Assembly: GCA_963674975.1 (NCBI GenBank)
Contig: OY771913.1
Location: forward strand, 186,001 to 250,000
Source: UBA4781 sp963674975
GTDB lineage: Bacteria > Chloroflexota > Anaerolineae > Anaerolineales > Anaerolineaceae
Direction of reading: 5' to 3'
Length of the DNA stretch: 64,000 nt
Shown here: in pieces, positions 59,531 to 64,000 of the stretch
Layout of the letters: every line of letters begins with the position of its first letter
Numbering within the stretch: position 1 is the first letter of the stretch
The notes under the pieces: model-generated
Databases searched by the model: none
Told to the model about the DNA's origin: nothing
The model's input: the letters and a program-made list of their open reading frames with translations, nothing else
Program-made: the position numbers and the translations under genes

Positions 59531-60459
59531 AATCACCCAAAACAAAGAAAGCATTAAAGATAATCGGCATCATCCTGGGAATAGTGGCTGCAGTTGCAAT
59601 CATATTCAGCTTATCACTCAAACAGCTTCCGATCAGAGTTATAACCGAGTATCCGGTCAGCATGCTGTGGGAAGAAAGCGAAACAATGCATGAATGTGCG
59701 GAGTGCCATGAACCAGAAGAAGATTTTCATACCTGCAGCACCTGCCATGATGAACATGGATCGGTAGAATTTCCAGACCTGTCTTTTTATAACATGGTTG
59801 AGCTTACGGGAGATGTTGAAGAAGTGATTTTCATCCCGTGGAATCATTTTTTCCTCAATTATTCTGATCTGCCCAATACTTTCATTACCATAAGCGAATT
59901 CATGGAAAAATGGGAGATCCCGGATTATGAAAGCTTTACCCTGTATTCGCGCGATGGATCGTTCATAAGGATCAGCAAAGAAAATATTACCGATAACGCC
60001 ATGTTTCTTCCGTATGAAGACGGAATTCGTTTTGCTTCTGACGATCTGCACGAATCGACCTGGGCAAAAGGGATCGCCAGGATCATCATTGTTGGAGAAG
60101 AAAAACCGCTTCAGATCGGCGAAGAAAAAACATCTATCGGGAGATTACTGTTAGGAAAAACAACTTCTATTACCGTTGAAGAAGCAAAAGTGATGTTCCG
60201 CAGTGAGGATGATGGAATTACCAGAGAAGCTTTTACTTCCAGCCGGATTGAGGGGGCAGCCTTATCCGATCTGGTGGACCTGGACACATACGAAACCATA
60301 AGCTTCACCATGCAGGACGGAACTAGCGTTGAACTGCCTGCAGCGGATGTGCAGGATGCTGTTCTTACAAAGCAATACGGATCGGTTGTCTTGATCATCC
60401 CGGATAAGGGGCGCAGCGGCTGGGTGTTTGACATCATAAAAATCGAAGGGAAGAATTAA
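59527..60459 (+). CDS. Membrane-anchored protein with two CxxCH motifs and molybdopterin-binding-like domains
   Basis: A 310-residue exported protein. One N-terminal helix (about 11-32, IIGIILGIVAAVAIIFSL) is followed by HECAECHEPEEDFHTCSTCH, two CxxCH heme-binding motifs 15 residues apart. Two beta-rich segments follow (about 85-195 and 225-310), with SFTLYSRDGSFIRISKENI and DGTSVELPAADVQD, in the pattern of the molybdopterin-binding-like domain of the S-component fusion. A periplasmic-side diheme electron carrier is plausible, but zinc binding is possible for the CxxCH pair. No Moco-ligating Cys is seen. Confidence 0.65.
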   Translation: MKSPKTKKALKIIGIILGIVAAVAIIFSLSLKQLPIRVITEYPVSMLWEESETMHECAECHEPEEDFHTCSTCHDEHGSVEFPDLSFYNMVELTGDVEEVIFIPWNHFFLNYSDLPNTFITISEFMEKWEIPDYESFTLYSRDGSFIRISKENITDNAMFLPYEDGIRFASDDLHESTWAKGIARIIIVGEEKPLQIGEEKTSIGRLLLGKTTSITVEEAKVMFRSEDDGITREAFTSSRIEGAALSDLVDLDTYETISFTMQDGTSVELPAADVQDAVLTKQYGSVVLIIPDKGRSGWVFDIIKIEGKN

Positions 60460-60464
60460 ATACA

Positions 60465-61601
60465 ATGAAGCGATGGTTTAACATTATTCTGATATTAACC
60501 CTGCTTGGTCTGGGGGTTTCCTGTAAAGCCAGTCGTGATATGGTTTTATCTATTGATGGGCAGGAATATATCATAAATAGTGATACTTATAAAGAAATAG
60601 AAGGAAAGGTCAATGTAGATGAAGAAAAAGATTACGATCTTTATCTGGAATACCTTTTTTATTACTATGGTGTAAAAACTGTTGATGAGATCAGCCTGGT
60701 GCAGGGTGAAGTTTCCATTCAAGTACCGTGGGGACAAATTGCCGAAACTGCTTTTTGGCGAAATGTAAGCATGGTTGAGATCGATGGGGAGGAATACCTT
60801 GTAGATCAAATCAATGTACAAACCGCAGCACCTGAAACATCGATTAATCATTCCATTACAGATATTTCAGCATTGACTGCCGAAGCATTGGGTATTTCAT
60901 TCGGAGATAAAGCTTCCGGATTCGAGTTTCCTACCGGTTCAGTGGAACATGTAGTGTGGTTCTTTCTAGATGGATTTGGATATCTGGCTCTTGAAACTGC
61001 GAAAACAGAAGGATTGATCCCTTATTTAGGTTCTCTTGAAGCTGTTTATCCATCTTATACTATCTATCCTCCTAAAACGAGTACTTCAACCGCGGCTTTG
61101 CTATCGGGTCTTGATTCTACTAAAAATGGCATTTGGGCTACCGGTATCCGTAATCTAGCTGTTCCAAGTATTATCGATGCAGTGGTCGATTCGGGTATGC
61201 AGTTCACTATTGTAGAAGGAGAAAGCACACCCTTCAATTATCCAAATGCAGAGGTTATTTTATCGGGGGATCGTAATAACAATGATTCGACCGACGATAA
61301 TGTTTTTATCAATGCGGAAGAAAGGATTGCGGAAGGTGTACCTGAAGTATTGATGATCCACTTTCATGGTATTGATGACGTGGGTCATACATATGGACCT
61401 TATTCAACAGAATGGAATGCAAAAATAGCTGAAGTGGATGATTATGTCGAACAGCTTATTGAACAGCTGCCGGAAAGCACATTGATCATCCTGTTCCCTG
61501 ATCATGGAATGCATCATGTTACAAACGATTCCTCACTGGGGAATCATGGAAATCTGATTCTCGATGATATGGAAACCTATATCATCCTGGTTCAAAAATA
61601 A
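60465..61601 (+). CDS. Exported phosphodiesterase of the alkaline-phosphatase superfamily
   Basis: A 378-residue exported protein with an N-terminal signal (LILTLLGLGVSC, lipobox-like LGVSC). Its first 120 residues include VLSIDGQEYIIN and EEYLVDQINVQT and again resemble the shared beta domain. The second part is the catalytic domain of the NPP/type I phosphodiesterase kind: FFLDGFGYLALE (metal site), KTSTSTAALLSGL (Thr nucleophile), HFHGIDDVGHTYGP and FPDHGMHHVTNDSSLGNHGN (metal ligands). It could cleave a pyrophosphate or phosphodiester, such as a nucleotide cofactor, outside the cell. It starts five bases after the diheme gene. Confidence 0.75.
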   Translation: MKRWFNIILILTLLGLGVSCKASRDMVLSIDGQEYIINSDTYKEIEGKVNVDEEKDYDLYLEYLFYYYGVKTVDEISLVQGEVSIQVPWGQIAETAFWRNVSMVEIDGEEYLVDQINVQTAAPETSINHSITDISALTAEALGISFGDKASGFEFPTGSVEHVVWFFLDGFGYLALETAKTEGLIPYLGSLEAVYPSYTIYPPKTSTSTAALLSGLDSTKNGIWATGIRNLAVPSIIDAVVDSGMQFTIVEGESTPFNYPNAEVILSGDRNNNDSTDDNVFINAEERIAEGVPEVLMIHFHGIDDVGHTYGPYSTEWNAKIAEVDDYVEQLIEQLPESTLIILFPDHGMHHVTNDSSLGNHGNLILDDMETYIILVQK

Positions 61602-61634
61602 AATGTTCGAAAGCCGAAAATAAAAGGAGAAAAA

Positions 61635-62114
61635 ATGATGAAAAAAAATACTGCACTTCTCACACTTGTATTATTAATGACTGTATTGGTTGGATGTGGA
61701 TCCAAAATTCCGGATGTGGATTGGACTTTGAAAATTTCCGGAGATGTAGCAACCCCTACAGAAATATCTTTTAAAGAACTGGCTGCCATGGAACAGGTGG
61801 ATATTTCAGAAATTTTGATGGAAAAATCAACCGGTGAAGATGAAATTACCTCATGGTCAGGCCCTTCTCTGGATGCAGTCCTGGCATTGGCTGGAGCACC
61901 TGATGATTTTGTTTCTCTCACGGTATTCGCTTCGGATGGATATTCGATCGAGATCACCAAGGAGGAACTCACAAATGGGATCGTCGCATTGAAAGACAGC
62001 GGAGAATGGATCATAGAAGTTACTCCCGATAAAGGACCGATTCGCCTCGTAACACCTGAAACACCCGCCAACCGCTGGGTTTTTTCCGTAGTAGAAATAC
62101 AGGTAAATCAATAA
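61635..62114 (+). CDS. Lipoprotein with a molybdopterin-binding-like domain
   Basis: A 159-residue protein with a lipobox LVGC near residue 20 and one domain. The domain runs from WTLKISGDVATPTEISFKEL through SWSGPSLDAVLALAG, SLTVFASDGYSIEITKEEL and ANRWVFSVVEIQV. This is the best match in the cluster to the oxidoreductase molybdopterin-binding fold. The usual Moco-ligating Cys (in the strand after the first helix) is not seen, so it may be a binding rather than catalytic protein. A substrate-delivery role for the ECF transporter is possible. GGAG precedes the ATG. Confidence 0.7.
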   Translation: MMKKNTALLTLVLLMTVLVGCGSKIPDVDWTLKISGDVATPTEISFKELAAMEQVDISEILMEKSTGEDEITSWSGPSLDAVLALAGAPDDFVSLTVFASDGYSIEITKEELTNGIVALKDSGEWIIEVTPDKGPIRLVTPETPANRWVFSVVEIQVNQ

Positions 62115-62143
62115 GTTAATAATTTCAGAGGGCTTTCTGAACG

Positions 62144-62179
62144 AAGAACTAGCGGGATGGCTTTCATCCCGCTGTTCTT
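62144..62179. terminator. Bidirectional intrinsic terminator before the relA/spoT gene
   Basis: AGCGGGATG (62151-62159) and CATCCCGCT (62165-62173) form a 9-bp stem, extended by GAAC/GTTC pairs. T and A runs outside serve both convergent genes. Confidence 0.82.
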
Positions 62180-64000
62180 TTAACCGGGGTGAAAGCGAAA
62201 CGCTTCCATTATATTTGGAAGCGATTCTATTCTGGTTAGCACACGGCTGAGCTGCGTAATATCTGTAATTTCAAGGATCAAATTAATGATCGCCAGGTTA
62301 TCAGAGAGATTGATCTTGATATCTCGCAGATTGATGCCTTCATTACTCAGGATGGTGGAGATATCATTCATCAATCCCTGTCTATCGTAAGCTTTGATCT
62401 GAATATCGACCGGGAAGGTTCGGTGCGCTTCTCCCCAGTTCACTTTGATGATCCGTTCATGATCCTTTATAGAGAGAATATTGGGACAATCCTGACGGTG
62501 AATAGTAACGCCGCGACCGCGAGTAATATAGCCTACGATCGCGTCACCGGGAGCAGGGCTGCAGCAGCGTGCAAAATGAGTCAGAATGCCTTTTAAACCC
62601 AATACATTTACTGCATCAGATCCTTCTCTTTCAGTAACGGGTGCATGAATTTGAAACAGCGGATCTTCTGAACCTTTTTCAACATCATCAAGCTTATTGA
62701 CAAGTTTGCGAATGGATAGATCACCGCAGCCCAGTGCGATGAACAATTCTTCTTCATTCTTTAGGTCAAGAGAATGCGCCAGATTCTCGATATTGATATT
62801 ACCCAAACCAAGCCGGTGAAATTCCTTATCCAGGATATCGCGTCCCTGGGTAAGGTTCTGTTCACGATCTTGTTTTTTAAACCACTGGCGGATCTTGGAG
62901 CGGGCACGCTGTGTTTTTACCAAACCCAGATTGATATTCAACCAGTCACGTGAAGGACCGCCCCGTTTCGAAGTCAAGATCTCCAATTGATCACCGGTTT
63001 GAAGGTGATAATCGAGAGAAACCAGCTTTCCATTCACCTTGGCTCCACGGCAGCGATGCCCAATTTCAGTATGGACATGATACGCAAAATCAATGGGGGT
63101 GGAGCCGCGCGGCAGATCGATGATGTCTCCATGCGGAGTGAAGATATACACACGATCTTCAAACACATCGCTTTTCATTCCATCAACAAATTCCTGCGCA
63201 TCATCAACATCCTGCTTCCAATCCATCAATTTGCGCAGCCAGTTGATGCGCTGCTGATAAGAATCATTAAATGGCTTTTTCTCTTTATAGATCCAGTGTG
63301 CGGCAATACCGAACTCCGCATTTTGATTCATATCAGGAGTGCGGATCTGTACTTCAAGCGGTTTTCCATCGGTGTAGATCACGGCAGTGTGCAGCGAGCG
63401 GTAAAAATTATCTTTGGGTGCAGCGATATAGTCATCAAACTCATTGGGAATGGGGCGCCAGTTGGTATGGATCAAACCAAGGGCTGCATAACAGGAAGGG
63501 ACATCGGGCACGATAAGGCGGACACCGCGCAGGTCGCGCACCATTTCAAACGCCATTCCTTTTTCCATCATTTTGCGGTAGATGGAGTAAATATGTTTGG
63601 GTCTTCCCGTGATCTCTGCTTCGATTTTCCCCTTTTTCATCAATGAATCAAGATCGTCGATGATTTTTGTGATCTCTGCTTCTCTATTTTTACGGCGGTC
63701 GGATAATTTTTGAGCGATCTCTTTATAGACATCGGGCTCCAGGTATCGGAAAGATAAGTCTTCAAGCTCCCATTTTAACTGCCAGATACCCAGACGGTTG
63801 GCAAGCGGGGCAATGATATCCAGCGTTTCTCTGGATATGCTTTTGCGCTTTTTTTCAGGCATATGGCTTAAAGTACGCATGTTATGAAGACGGTCGGCAA
63901 GCTTGATCACAATAACGCGAATGTCATCACCCATAGCAAGCAGCATTTTCCGAAGCGTTTCATTTGCCAGTTCACTTCTGCGGCTGCTTATCAGGCTGGA
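62180..64000 (-). CDS. Bifunctional (p)ppGpp synthetase/hydrolase RelA/SpoT family, partial (3' part)
   Basis: The frame is open from 64000 leftwards, so the N-terminal part is cut by the window edge; the ATG at 63946 is internal. The segment begins with the C-terminal end of the HD hydrolase domain (DDIRVIVIKLADRLHNMRTL). It then holds the synthetase domain (GRPKHIYSIYRKM, RDLRGVRLI, DNFYRSLHTAVI), a TGS domain (VYIFTPHGDIIDLPRGSTPIDFAYHVHTEIG, core HGDIIDLPRGST) and a C-terminal ACT domain. It makes and degrades the stringent-response alarmone. Confidence 0.93.
   Translation of the reverse strand, partial: SSLISSRRSELANETLRKMLLAMGDDIRVIVIKLADRLHNMRTLSHMPEKKRKSISRETLDIIAPLANRLGIWQLKWELEDLSFRYLEPDVYKEIAQKLSDRRKNREAEITKIIDDLDSLMKKGKIEAEITGRPKHIYSIYRKMMEKGMAFEMVRDLRGVRLIVPDVPSCYAALGLIHTNWRPIPNEFDDYIAAPKDNFYRSLHTAVIYTDGKPLEVQIRTPDMNQNAEFGIAAHWIYKEKKPFNDSYQQRINWLRKLMDWKQDVDDAQEFVDGMKSDVFEDRVYIFTPHGDIIDLPRGSTPIDFAYHVHTEIGHRCRGAKVNGKLVSLDYHLQTGDQLEILTSKRGGPSRDWLNINLGLVKTQRARSKIRQWFKKQDREQNLTQGRDILDKEFHRLGLGNINIENLAHSLDLKNEEELFIALGCGDLSIRKLVNKLDDVEKGSEDPLFQIHAPVTEREGSDAVNVLGLKGILTHFARCCSPAPGDAIVGYITRGRGVTIHRQDCPNILSIKDHERIIKVNWGEAHRTFPVDIQIKAYDRQGLMNDISTILSNEGINLRDIKINLSDNLAIINLILEITDITQLSRVLTRIESLPNIMEAFRFHPG

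Noticed and set aside
62987..63646. A 219-codon plus-strand frame
   Set aside because: It is antisense to the conserved synthetase and TGS domains of the RelA/SpoT gene.
1..64000. CRISPR arrays or other regular spaced repeats
   Set aside because: No series of repeats with even spacing was seen. Repeats noticed are the element ends, operators and RTX coding repeats.

Overview
The window looks like the chromosome of a low-to-moderate GC, anaerobic member of the Chloroflexota, most likely an Anaerolineae/Anaerolineaceae-type bacterium. This is inferred from gene content and order, not from a marker-gene comparison: mreBCD-mrdA-minCDE-rodA-gltX in one run, many N-terminal lipoprotein signals, rubrerythrin and CoA-disulfide-reductase-type redox genes, several sugar and nucleoside ABC transporters, and ATP-type PEP carboxykinase. 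Both window ends cut genes: rsmD on the left and relA/spoT on the right.

Layout. 1-5.7 kb: rsmD (partial), gtrA-like, UDP-glucuronate-decarboxylase-like SDR, scpB-rluB, a secreted repeat lipoprotein, lgt-like plus a CPBP-like membrane protein. 5.8-17.6 kb: a sugar-catabolic island with a LacI regulator, ribokinase, Zn-dehydrogenase, RbsD, an unrecognised protein, an RbsBAC-type ABC transporter, ThuA-like, MlrC/M81, DUF1893 and MTHFS-like genes. Two sigma-70-type promoters there carry the same TTGCGCAA operator at the same distance from the -10 box. 17.6-19.1 kb: two tandem paralogous lipoproteins. 19.3-23.2 kb: an RDD membrane-protein gene split by a complete IS1595-type element (25-bp inverted repeats, exact 8-bp target duplication) that carries a nuclease-methyltransferase-specificity fusion gene. 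23.5-28.5 kb: coiled-coil membrane protein, rubrerythrin, ArsR plus a four-module sulfur redox protein, and a transglutaminase-like lipoprotein.

28.6-31.3 kb: a surface/secretion operon read leftwards. A cyclic-di-GMP-I type riboswitch followed by an intrinsic terminator precedes a SipW-type secreted protein, a signal peptidase fused to a DUF5305-like domain, and an RTX-like calcium-binding protein. 31.5-35.8 kb: GT-C-like membrane protein, CrtI-like oxidoreductase, GNAT. 35.8-40.6 kb: a BMP-type nucleoside/sugar ABC transporter. 40.9-44.6 kb: DUF89, HAD, cold-shock protein, tRNA-Gly(CCC), and a disulfide oxidoreductase. 44.7-53.7 kb: the shape/division cluster (MreBCD, PBP2, MinCDE, RodA), gltX and tRNA-Gln(CTG). 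53.9-55.7 kb: a small membrane protein and pckA.

55.7-62.1 kb is the most unusual block. A structured leader RNA with an intrinsic terminator, possibly of the molybdenum-cofactor (Moco) riboswitch family, precedes an ECF-type transporter: a YkoE-like S component fused to an extracellular domain, a duplicated ATPase, and a T component. Three exported proteins follow: one with two CxxCH motifs, a phosphodiesterase of the alkaline-phosphatase superfamily, and a lipoprotein. Several of these share a domain resembling the oxidoreductase molybdopterin-binding fold. I propose as a hypothesis that this is an uptake and processing system for a pterin or nucleotide-type cofactor, possibly molybdopterin. 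No CRISPR array, rRNA or replication origin was seen.
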